Shown here in pieces: positions 32,960-40,356 of a stretch of DNA of 54,565 bases. The position numbers were made by a program, and so were the translations under genes. The stretch is from Corynebacterium minutissimum. GTDB taxonomy: Bacteria; Actinomycetota; Actinomycetes; Mycobacteriales; Mycobacteriaceae. How positions within the stretch are numbered: position 1 is the first letter of the stretch; each line of letters opens with the position of its first letter. The notes beneath the pieces are model-generated. The model worked only from the letters and a program-made list of their open reading frames with translations, made no database searches and was not told where the DNA came from. The stretch spans positions 1 through 54,565 of the forward strand of contig NZ_LAYQ01000024.1 of NCBI RefSeq assembly GCF_000988205.1, given 5' to 3'.

Positions 32960-33370
32960 GTTTCTGAAACCTTTCTTGACGCCTGCACGGCGCCATCCTG
33001 CAATGTGGTGAACTGGTTCACCGGAACTATTGGTCTGTGAACTACACGACAAGTTTATGGACGCCGAATATTTTTTCAAGCCTCGCGTGGGTGAAAGAAA
33101 GCCCACGTAGATGGAGGTTTTACGGCGCTCTGCATAATATTATTCACTTTTATTCATGTATTGCGGTGGGGGAGTGGGCGCACTCTTGCTGGGCTTGCCG
33201 ACGCCCCACCCCTCCACCACTGCGACGACCCTAGCGGTGGCGGAGACCGCAGACCGACAGTGAGCCGGATGCATAACTTTGGGTGGGGTGGAAACTCTGC
33301 GCGAATATTAGGGATCGGGGTGCGGGGGGTAGGCGTGGCGTGCAGCGCACGGGGGATCGGGGCGTTTCCG
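32960..33370. other. Intergenic region upstream of arcA
   Basis: 411 bp without a supported gene. It holds the palindrome GGTGAAC-TG-GTTCACC at 33007-33022 close to the arcA start, the ArgR-like box at 33131-33146, and a G-rich stretch at 33310-33365 near the end of the ATPase gene. Confidence 0.5.
33131..33146. promoter_or_regulatory. ArgR-box-like site
   Basis: TGCATAATATTATTCA has the AT-rich inverted layout of ARG boxes (TGAAT/ATTCA and TGCAT variants). A second half-site, TATTCATG, follows at 33150-33157. It is about 170 bp upstream of the arcA start, so control by ArgR is plausible but not certain. Confidence 0.5.
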
Positions 33371-34564
33371 CTACTGCGAATCGAAGTCCTCAACAATGAG
33401 GCTTGCCGCATGCGCACGGAGGTAGTCGCGCATGTATGGCAAGGCGAAGTCGACTTCGCCGTGGCCCGTGGTGGTGATCATTTCGGCGTCGAGAAGCCGG
33501 CGGCGATAGTTGCCTACATAAGAATCAGTCTTATTGAAGCGTGCCTTGATATCCGCCATCTTGGCAGGGCCATCGCTTTGGGCCATGTAAACCAAAAAGC
33601 TTCGGTCGACAGTGGAGAGATCCGAGAGCGCGGGCTCATGAACAAGTTGGCCGAGCTTTCGCTGTGCTGTTGCGACTCCGCGTTGGGCAGCGTCGATAGA
33701 AATCTCGGTACCTCCGTCAGCGGTACGTTCCTTTTCCCTGAATGAGCACTGGCCGACTAGCTGAATCATGAATGGATATCCATGGCACGCCTCAACCGCG
33801 GTTTCCAAAGCGTCCTTTGACCATGAGGTGGCGGCGCTGTGAAGGGGTTCCTCCAGTGCTTCACGTACATCCGAATCGGAGACCCTGCCCAGCTCAATGC
33901 GGTTAGCGCGTCGAAGAAAGGTAACTGGATTGGTGTCGCCGCGACTGTTCAGCTTTCCGGAAAGTAGTGGTCTAATTGAGGATGGGATGCCTGCCATGAC
34001 AACGGAAATGTCTTCACCTTCGCGAACCAGATGTTGAATCGTGGCGCCGAACTCTATGAGCTCTTGGCTTCGTTGGTGGTGCATTTCATCCAATGTCACG
34101 AGCACACCACCAGGCTCCTGGCGGGCTTTTCGGTCAAGCTCACGTTTATAGGCCAGTAAATCCTTTAACGCATTACGTAGCGAGTACGTTGATTCCGCAA
34201 TGGCTCGCGTATCCCAGTTGAGCCCGCCTCCAATGCCGAGGATGGAGACGTTGAGGCCTTTGAGCTGCTTCCTGTCTTTAGTCAAGAGTTGAATGATGCT
34301 GCTGCGCAAGCGTTCAACGAAACCGGCCGTTGCAGTGTCGCTGAGGGTGAGCCAACCGCGCGTGAGTGCTTCGTCTTCGAAGGCGTTAAGAAGGACTGTC
34401 TTTCCGATGCCGCGAGGGCCGATGATGAGCGAGATCCTCTCATGGGCGCCGGGGCCCTCATCGAGCGCGAAACCGAAATCACGAATGGCATCACTGCGGC
34501 CAACCAGCAATGGGGGAGTGGCGCCGAGGGTAGCCGTAAAAGGGTTGGTGTGTTTCGGATTCAT
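33371..34564 (-). CDS. AAA-type ATPase with C-terminal winged helix (Orc/STAND-like)
   Basis: 397 residues from ATG 34564. Walker A GPRGIGKT is at 49-56 and Walker B VLVTLDE at 154-160, in a setting like archaeal-type or Orc1/Cdc6-like ATPases (LVGRSDAIRDF before the P-loop). The C-terminal part (about 325-390) looks like a winged helix (KMADIKARFNKTDSYVGNYRRRLLDAEMI). A role in DNA or stress-linked regulation is possible, but no definite function is known. A 9-bp repeat array lies immediately upstream. The frame extends to 34864 through that array; the upstream part is low-complexity (KLHKLHK) and is rejected. Confidence 0.8.
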   Translation of the reverse strand: MNPKHTNPFTATLGATPPLLVGRSDAIRDFGFALDEGPGAHERISLIIGPRGIGKTVLLNAFEDEALTRGWLTLSDTATAGFVERLRSSIIQLLTKDRKQLKGLNVSILGIGGGLNWDTRAIAESTYSLRNALKDLLAYKRELDRKARQEPGGVLVTLDEMHHQRSQELIEFGATIQHLVREGEDISVVMAGIPSSIRPLLSGKLNSRGDTNPVTFLRRANRIELGRVSDSDVREALEEPLHSAATSWSKDALETAVEACHGYPFMIQLVGQCSFREKERTADGGTEISIDAAQRGVATAQRKLGQLVHEPALSDLSTVDRSFLVYMAQSDGPAKMADIKARFNKTDSYVGNYRRRLLDAEMITTTGHGEVDFALPYMRDYLRAHAASLIVEDFDSQ

Positions 34565-34591
34565 GGCACTCACTCTAGACCACAAAGCTTT

Positions 34592-34656
34592 TGAAGTCTT
34601 GTGAAGTTTATGAAGTTTTTGAATTTTTTGAAGTTTATGAAGAGCTGTGAAGTTTG
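34592..34656. repeat. Seven 9-10-bp direct repeats (TGAAGTTTA)
   Basis: TGAAG/TGAAT words begin at 34592, 34602, 34611, 34620, 34629, 34638 and 34648. The consensus is TGAAGTTTA. The array lies 27-92 bp upstream of the ATPase start, like iterons or an autoregulatory operator. The ATPase itself has a probable DNA-binding domain and could bind it. Confidence 0.7.
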
Positions 34657-34660
34657 AAAG

Positions 34661-34703
34661 AGGGGCCGCACCGCTAAGCAATGGGAAGTGGCGGCGCGGC
34701 CCC
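34661..34703. other. GC-rich inverted repeat
   Basis: GGGGCCGCACCGC and GCGGCGCGGCCCC pair with one mismatch around a 16-17-nt loop, directly next to the 9-bp array. It could be a terminator or a protein-binding structure. Confidence 0.5.
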
Positions 34704-34850
34704 GGAGTGATAGGGAAGAAGGGCGGATTCCCAGCCTTCCGTGTAGGGGCATCGTTGACATTAGGGCTGGGGCTGGACATCGTTGCGAATGATTCGAACG
34801 CGCGGGTCGAACGTCCAGTCGGGCGAAACGGCAAGCTAGCACGTGCTTGG

Positions 34851-34878
34851 TTAACAGCATTCATGAGCCACGTACTGT
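34851..34878 (+). promoter_or_regulatory. Leaderless promoter of the ASCH gene
   Basis: TTAACA (34851-34856), 16 bp, TACTGT (34873-34878), then 6 bp to the ATG at 34885. There is no ribosome binding site, so transcription probably starts at or next to the ATG, as in many actinobacterial leaderless genes. Confidence 0.55.
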
Positions 34879-34884
34879 AAACGT

Positions 34885-35346
34885 ATGACTCAGGATGCTT
34901 TGAAACCTATATCGGAACTGCCCCGTGGCGAGTTTGCCTTCCCCGGCCCGCTTCGCGACGCCCTCGTTACCGCCATCCTGAACGGCACGAAAACCACCAC
35001 GTCATCCTTGCTGGTTGAGCACCCGCGCGGCCGCGACCCGCGCGAGGATGTGGGCACCCTAGAGGCCGTCCTCGACTCACACGACAACGTGGTGTGCGTC
35101 ATCCGTACCACCGAGGTCGAGGTCCGCCGGCTTGCCGACGTCAGCGACGAGCACGCCATCGCCGAGGGTGAGGGCTACGCCGACGCCAGCGACTGGCGCG
35201 CCGGGCACGAGCAGTTCTGGCGTTCACCCGAGTTCGTTGAGTACATCGGAGAGCTAGATATCAACGATGACACTCAGGTGGTGTGTCAGCGTTTCACCGT
35301 TGATGGGCGGTACCCGGTTAGGGCATTGGAGCCGTGGGATTCCTGA
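34885..35346 (+). CDS. ASCH domain protein
   Basis: 153 residues. The ASCH fold is recognised by PLRDALVTAILNGTKTTTSS near the start (the G-x-K-x-x-x-S/T pocket) and by the EGEGYADASDWRAGHEQFW block. ASCH proteins bind RNA or modified nucleosides, and some hydrolyse N4-acetylcytidine. A similar cytosolic role is inferred only from the family. The ATG lacks a ribosome binding site, which fits the leaderless promoter at 34851. Confidence 0.85.
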   Translation: MTQDALKPISELPRGEFAFPGPLRDALVTAILNGTKTTTSSLLVEHPRGRDPREDVGTLEAVLDSHDNVVCVIRTTEVEVRRLADVSDEHAIAEGEGYADASDWRAGHEQFWRSPEFVEYIGELDINDDTQVVCQRFTVDGRYPVRALEPWDS

Positions 35347-35474
35347 AGGGACATGCCCGTGGTCTAGGCGTTTTCGTAGCTCGTGCCCAGCGGTAAGCAT
35401 CTGGACTATGAATGTTCATCTAGATTTTGCCTCAAGGTCGGGGAACCTCTAGCCGCGTTAGGCAGAATGCCTCT

Positions 35475-37187
35475 ATGCGCAATCGTCACACCATTCTTGC
35501 TTTGACTGCTCTTCTTTCTCTCAACGCATCTAACGCTATCGCTGCTGAATCGGACCCAGGTCAGGCGGCAGTAGCGACCGGAGACGTTGTCTACTTCCAG
35601 GACATGAAGGAGTTTGAGCCCCGAGCCTGGGATGACGGGAGCCACCAAGGCGGCATCGCCTACCTAGCAACTGCCCTTGAGAATATCCGCCAAGAAGAAG
35701 GCGACCCTATCGTCGCCTTTGGTGGAGAACTTGCTGCCGGCAGCCTATTCGGCTCAGTCTTTCGCGGTGAGCCATTTGTCGAGGCTTTTAACGAACTCGG
35801 CGTGGACGTCGGCAACTTTGGCAACCACGACTTTGATTACGGCGTGGACCATACTCGTAGCCTTATCGAAAAGGCCGAGTTTCCGTGGATTTCCAGCAAC
35901 CTGACTACCCAGAATGGCGAGCCGATCAGCGATGACGGGACCACCTTCACTGCTAAATCCGGTGAACTCACCGTCGGGTTTGTTTCTCTTACTGCCGACC
36001 TTGATCGAACCGTAGCTGCCAAGGATGTCGTGACGGGGGACTTCGCTGAATCCGCACGCGCCGGGGTTAACAAGCTCCAAGAAGAAGGCGTTGATGCGAT
36101 CGTTTTGCTGAGCCAGATCTCAAAAGAAGACACCACTCGGGTAATGGAAGAGATTCCCGAGCTTGCAGCAGCGCTGCGTGAAGAAAACGAGGCGCAATCA
36201 CCGGAAGAAGTAACCTACACCGCAGATGATCGGCCGATTATCGCACCGCGTGCTGATTATGGAACGTTGGTTCACCTCGACGTCACCGTTGACCGTTCCA
36301 CGCAGAAGACCACGGTGAAGGTAGTGAACCATCCGGTCAATCCATCGCTTCCTGCTAACGAAGAGTGGAAGGCACGCAGCGAGAAACTCTACGGTGAATT
36401 AGACCGTCAACTGGGCGAGCAACTTGGTACTGCGACGCAGGCTTTATCAAAAGCAGAACTAGGCCCGTTGGTAGCGGATGCATACCGCGAACATTTCGAT
36501 ACTCAGCTCGGATGGCAGAACGGTGGCGGCCAGCGTGCTGACATGAAAGAAGGGACCTTGACCCGTCGCGATGCGCAATCGGTGCTTCCTTTCGGTAACT
36601 CACCAATCGCGATTCAAGCAACGGGCGCACAGATTAAAGATGCACTGGAAAAGGGTATTGAATCTAATCCGGATGGTGGGAATGGCTTCCCACGGACTGC
36701 CGGATTCACGTTTGATTACGACATGAATGCGCCATTCGGTGAGCGCGTCAGGGCGATAAAGCTCGATGATGGCACGTCAATGGACATGAATTCCACGTAC
36801 TCACTGGCCATTAGCAATTACGTGGTGAATGGTGGCGACAAGATCGATTCATTCAGCGATGCGCGTGTTACTTCTACTGGCACGGCAATCGACGTCGATG
36901 TCTTCTCCGAGTACATCAAGCGGCATGGTGAGCTCTCACCTTTGAAGACTCCTGATGAGCCAAACGATCCAGCAGACGGTGGGAAGACAGAAGAATCATC
37001 GATTGGTTCTTCGCGTGGAGCAGCCGTTGCTATCGGGGTGATCGCTGCACTGGCGGGTGCTTTCATTGCGTTCACTCCCAAGTCTGTACTGGATGGGATT
37101 GTTCGCTATCTGAAGACCTTCTTGCCGGGCTCGTGGCAACTAAATCTTCCTTCGGATCACTTCCCCTTGCAGGGACTGCATCAATAA
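35475..37187 (+). CDS. Exported 5'-nucleotidase-like protein with degraded metal site
   Basis: 570 residues from ATG 35475. Signal peptide 1-24 (AIAA-E). A metallophosphatase-like domain (about 30-290) is followed by a 5'-nucleotidase C-domain (NGGGQRADMKEGTLTRRDAQ, VLPFGN) and a C-terminal hydrophobic helix (about 520-545). The catalytic domain keeps GNHDFDYG (116-123), but other metal ligands look lost. The usual NDFH is QDMK (42-45), the GD before the second metal is GE (84-85), SH is SQ in LLSQISKED, and the GHTH motif is missing. It may be a pseudoenzyme that binds nucleotides or acts structurally. The tail resembles the helix of the exported paralogues. Confidence 0.85.
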   Translation: MRNRHTILALTALLSLNASNAIAAESDPGQAAVATGDVVYFQDMKEFEPRAWDDGSHQGGIAYLATALENIRQEEGDPIVAFGGELAAGSLFGSVFRGEPFVEAFNELGVDVGNFGNHDFDYGVDHTRSLIEKAEFPWISSNLTTQNGEPISDDGTTFTAKSGELTVGFVSLTADLDRTVAAKDVVTGDFAESARAGVNKLQEEGVDAIVLLSQISKEDTTRVMEEIPELAAALREENEAQSPEEVTYTADDRPIIAPRADYGTLVHLDVTVDRSTQKTTVKVVNHPVNPSLPANEEWKARSEKLYGELDRQLGEQLGTATQALSKAELGPLVADAYREHFDTQLGWQNGGGQRADMKEGTLTRRDAQSVLPFGNSPIAIQATGAQIKDALEKGIESNPDGGNGFPRTAGFTFDYDMNAPFGERVRAIKLDDGTSMDMNSTYSLAISNYVVNGGDKIDSFSDARVTSTGTAIDVDVFSEYIKRHGELSPLKTPDEPNDPADGGKTEESSIGSSRGAAVAIGVIAALAGAFIAFTPKSVLDGIVRYLKTFLPGSWQLNLPSDHFPLQGLHQ

Positions 37188-37236
37188 CCAGGGTATTTCA
37201 GTTCTACGGAGTCATTCCCACGTACCAAAAGAGTGG

Positions 37237-37295
37237 CTGAGCTGCGAGTGATAAGTTGAGCTTCTTCGTCAATGTGGCATAGACCTTGATGAGGT
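37237..37295 (+). pseudogene. Decayed Abi_2-like fragment 1
   Basis: Translation of the plus strand gives L-S-C-E, two stops, then VELLRQCGIDLDE, the start of an AbiD/AbiF-type (Abi_2) protein. The same N-terminal block is intact at 42058-42190. Only this short piece remains. Confidence 0.6.
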
Positions 37296-37306
37296 AATTC
37301 TTTTTA

Positions 37307-37813
37307 TCAGCCCAGTCGATACACCTCGTAGTCGCCCGGCACTCCTGCGCCGGGGACGTGCTGAAGTCCGAGCTTCAATGCTAGGGCAATCGACGCTTCA
37401 TTAGTGGGGTCGATTATCGCAACGACTGGGAGCTGCGGGAAACGCTCGCGCGCATTGGCAACCGCAGCGGCTGCGGCCTCCTTGGCATAGCCCTGGCCTT
37501 GCGATTCGGGTGCGAAGCGGTAGTAGAGGTTGAGCACTTCCTCACCGGCTTCTTCGCTATGACGCACGCCGGTAAAGCCAATGGTCGTTCCATCGTGAGT
37601 GGACACCACGTAGTAGCCCAGCTGTTTTTCACTCCAATTCTGTTGCCACGAGCGTGCCAGCTCCGCGGCTTCCTCCCTAGTCTTCATAGCCAATTCAGGG
37701 CGGTGCTCGTAGGTGCGGGCGTCCGAATGAATGGCAAAGATGGCGTCAATATCGGCATCTGTAGGCACCGACAATGCGAGCCGTGGGGTCTGGAGGGCGA
37801 AATCCTGATTCAT
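37307..37813 (-). CDS. GNAT acetyltransferase (RimJ/RimL-like)
   Basis: 168 residues from ATG 37813, chosen for AAAGGAACCCCT upstream. The order TPRLALSVPTDADIDAIF, YYRFAPESQGQGYAKEAA (acetyl-CoA loop, Q-x-x-G-x-A) and VVAIIDPTNEASIALALKLG is that of RimJ/RimL-type GNAT proteins that modify protein N-termini, amino acids or drugs. The substrate is not evident. It is a single gene next to an Abi_2 fragment. Confidence 0.88.
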   Translation of the reverse strand: MNQDFALQTPRLALSVPTDADIDAIFAIHSDARTYEHRPELAMKTREEAAELARSWQQNWSEKQLGYYVVSTHDGTTIGFTGVRHSEEAGEEVLNLYYRFAPESQGQGYAKEAAAAAVANARERFPQLPVVAIIDPTNEASIALALKLGLQHVPGAGVPGDYEVYRLG

Positions 37814-37931
37814 AGGGGTTCCTTTCATTGAAATTTACAGGACTCCCAGGTTATCCAATCACGCGGTGAAACCCCTTCAATTCCCATCAAACTCATCTGC
37901 TTAGTGTCCACTAAACGAGGGTTCCTCACGA

Positions 37932-38978
37932 TCAGCACGCATGTAATACATGTGCATGCAGTGAAGGACTATCGGTCCAGGGGACGTGGCCGATTTTCCG
38001 CCCCTCTTCGTCAAGGAGAACTCCCGCCCTCTTGTGGTGTTGCAGGAGGATGCTGCGGCTGACTACGCGAGTCGGTAAGCCGCGGACTACGTCAGATTCC
38101 ACTTCGTTGGCTTGGCTGAAGGACCTTAGCCATAAGATGACGTAGAGGTTTGCTTCCCCACCTACCAGTGTTGTACACAAGCGCGCGTCTGGAAAGGTCT
38201 TGATCTTCGTGACTACCTCGTCGAGCTTAGCCGGCGGGACCAGCAGCCATAGGGCCAGCACCCCAGGCCATTCGTCGTGGAGCGGTGCAGCCTCCACTCG
38301 CTGGATAAGGACCCGCCGTGAGAGGAACTGTTTAACAATCCGTCGGGCCTGTGGGTTACCGAGACCCAAAGATGAAGCAATACGCGAGGCGCCGGCTCGT
38401 CCATCGCATTCCAACACACGAAGCGTCTTTTCCACGCGTTCGTCGAACTCTACTTCCGGGAACTTGTATTGGTTGGGCGATTTTTCGATTCGGCCAAGGG
38501 TGCCGCTGTTCCACTGAGCACCTTCAAGCTGGACATCCGACATTAGTGAAATGATTAGTTCGGATATGCCCTCGACCTGTCCTATGGACACATTGAGTAC
38601 TGGGCGCACGCGGCTCTTGTCAGGAACAAAGACTATGAGCTGAATCTGGTACGCGCCGGTCATCTCACTTACCGACATCACTTCTGGGACCTGACAAAGT
38701 TGCTTGGCGACCGCTTCGACGAACCCTGGCTGGCATTTGACCCGCACGCTGAAGCACATCAACCCACGGACCCTATTTGGGTAGGTAGCGATCCAACCGG
38801 CTCCCGACTCCACCAGAGCGTGCCAATGTCGCCTCACCGTGGGGCCACTTACCCCAATTGTCCGCGCAATTTCCGCCCAGGGCGCGCGGGGATTGCGTTG
38901 AAGGGCATCAAATACCGCGAAGTCCAATTCCGACATCATGGTCTTTCCAGGATCTATCCCAGAGTCCATACCGAACAT
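37932..38978 (-). CDS. Double Lrp/AsnC-type regulator
   Basis: 348 residues made of two AsnC-like units in one chain. Unit 1 (about 16-160) has the helix-turn-helix NPRAPWAEIARTIGVSGPTVRRHW; unit 2 (about 185-320) has DGRAGASRIASSLGLGNPQARRIV. Each is followed by a RAM-type ligand domain. Ordinary AsnC proteins have about 150 residues and one unit. ATG 38978 with AGGAGA upstream. Divergent from the M20 hydrolase/AbgT pair and likely to control it in response to an amino acid or dipeptide. Confidence 0.85.
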   Translation of the reverse strand: MFGMDSGIDPGKTMMSELDFAVFDALQRNPRAPWAEIARTIGVSGPTVRRHWHALVESGAGWIATYPNRVRGLMCFSVRVKCQPGFVEAVAKQLCQVPEVMSVSEMTGAYQIQLIVFVPDKSRVRPVLNVSIGQVEGISELIISLMSDVQLEGAQWNSGTLGRIEKSPNQYKFPEVEFDERVEKTLRVLECDGRAGASRIASSLGLGNPQARRIVKQFLSRRVLIQRVEAAPLHDEWPGVLALWLLVPPAKLDEVVTKIKTFPDARLCTTLVGGEANLYVILWLRSFSQANEVESDVVRGLPTRVVSRSILLQHHKRAGVLLDEEGRKIGHVPWTDSPSLHAHVLHAC

Positions 38979-39118
38979 ATTCTCCTGTTTTTAGACGTCA
39001 TTCAAACAAATAGAGCTTTCAGAAAGTTTATTTAAATAACATACCTCGACAATGTGATCCATGGCATTAACTTGCGCGGATTGCATCTATGTCTCATTTC
39101 CGTTTGTCAAGGAGTTCC

Positions 39119-40327
39119 ATGTTTGAGCAAGAGCCGTCTTCGACCAACATCAAGGACTTAGTAGATTCGCTGCAAAGCTACGCCAACCAATTTGCCGACA
39201 ACCTCGCCGACGTTGCCAAGGATCTGTGGGATCACCCTGAAATCCGTTTCACCGAGTACCACGCCGCTAAGCGCCTTACCGCTGAGTTAGAGGACGCCGG
39301 GTTCGAGGTCACCCGCGGTTTCGGAGGCCTTGAAACGGCCTTTGTCGGCAAATGGTCTTCGGCCAGTGCAACCGCCGACTCGCCAACACTGGCAGTCTTT
39401 TGTGAGTACGACGCCTTGGAAGAGGTAGGCCACGCCTGCGGCCACAACATCATCGCAGCAAGCGGCTTGGGCGCAGCGAAAATCGCTAAGGCAGATTTGG
39501 AAGCCGATGGGAAGACGGGCGCTCACTTGGTGGTTATCGGCAGCCCCGGTGAAGAGGGCGGGGCAGGTAAGGTCCCGTTGATCGAGAATGGGGTGCTCGA
39601 GGGGGTTGACTACGCCGTAATGATCCACCCGAGCAACGAGGAGAAGGTCGGGGGAGGGAGCCTTGCTCGCGTCGCTCTCGATGTTGAGTTCAAGGGCAAG
39701 GCCAGCCATGCCGCGGCTGCGCCGGAAGACGGGCGTAACGCACTCGACGCAGCAACTCTCTCGCTAAATGCGATCGGCCTTCTCCGCCAGCAGATCAAGG
39801 ATGATATTAGAATCCACTCGATCATCACTAACGGTGGGCAAGCACCAAATGTAATTCCTGAGCTAACTGGAATTCGGACTTTCGTGCGTGGATCGGACTC
39901 CGATTATCTTCTCGAGAGCGTTGTTCCGCGCGTTAAGAATTGCTTCGAAGCTGGCGCTCTTGCCACCGACTGCACTGTGAGCATCACCTCGACTACTCCG
40001 CCCTATCTTTCGCTGAAGTCGAACCCGACTCTGGTCACCATCGCTGAAGCAGCGTTTTCGGCTGTTGGGCGCCAGACTACTCCGAACGAACTGTTCTCTG
40101 GGTCTACAGACATGGGCAACGTTAGCCAAGTAGTCCCTGCTATCCACCCAATGATCCGCCTGACCCAGGATGCCCCGCCTCATACCCGTGAGTTCGCAGC
40201 AGCTGCCGATGGTCCTGATGCAAAGAAAACGATCATCGACGGCGCTTTGATTCTCGCCGCCACCTTGCTAGCCGGTTTCCGCGACCCCGAAGTCGTGGAA
40301 GAAGCGAAGCGAACTTTCAACGAATAA
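39119..40327 (+). CDS. M20 family amidohydrolase / aminoacylase
   Basis: 402 residues from ATG 39119 (AAGGAG four bases before). Metal-binding and catalytic motifs: GHACGHN (104-110), GSPGEEGG (141-148) and the inserted dimerisation domain (about 185-300). The EYDALEEVGHACGHN form is closest to AbgB/PM20D2-type enzymes that cleave N-acyl amino acids, aminobenzoyl-glutamate or beta-alanyl dipeptides. Co-transcribed with the AbgT-type transporter 30 bp downstream. Cytoplasmic. Related corynebacterial M20 enzymes release odour acids from glutamine conjugates, but this one looks different from AgaA. Confidence 0.88.
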   Translation: MFEQEPSSTNIKDLVDSLQSYANQFADNLADVAKDLWDHPEIRFTEYHAAKRLTAELEDAGFEVTRGFGGLETAFVGKWSSASATADSPTLAVFCEYDALEEVGHACGHNIIAASGLGAAKIAKADLEADGKTGAHLVVIGSPGEEGGAGKVPLIENGVLEGVDYAVMIHPSNEEKVGGGSLARVALDVEFKGKASHAAAAPEDGRNALDAATLSLNAIGLLRQQIKDDIRIHSIITNGGQAPNVIPELTGIRTFVRGSDSDYLLESVVPRVKNCFEAGALATDCTVSITSTTPPYLSLKSNPTLVTIAEAAFSAVGRQTTPNELFSGSTDMGNVSQVVPAIHPMIRLTQDAPPHTREFAAAADGPDAKKTIIDGALILAATLLAGFRDPEVVEEAKRTFNE

Positions 40328-40356
40328 CACCCCAGCAAACTAAGTAAGGAGTGGCT

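Larger units (their letters stand above)
34565..34884. other. Divergent intergenic region (ATPase / ASCH)
   Basis: 320 bp. It contains the 9-bp repeat array at 34592-34656, a long GC-rich inverted repeat at 34661-34703, and a probable leaderless promoter for the ASCH gene at 34851-34878. Confidence 0.55.

Noticed and set aside
33311..33363. G-rich stretch as a G-quadruplex
   Set aside because: Only three G-tracts are close together; the next is more than 20 nt away. Possible but weak.
34565..34864. Upstream extension of the ATPase through KLHKLHK-like residues
   Set aside because: It is the translated 9-bp repeat array; no domain, and a normal ATG precedes the conserved region.
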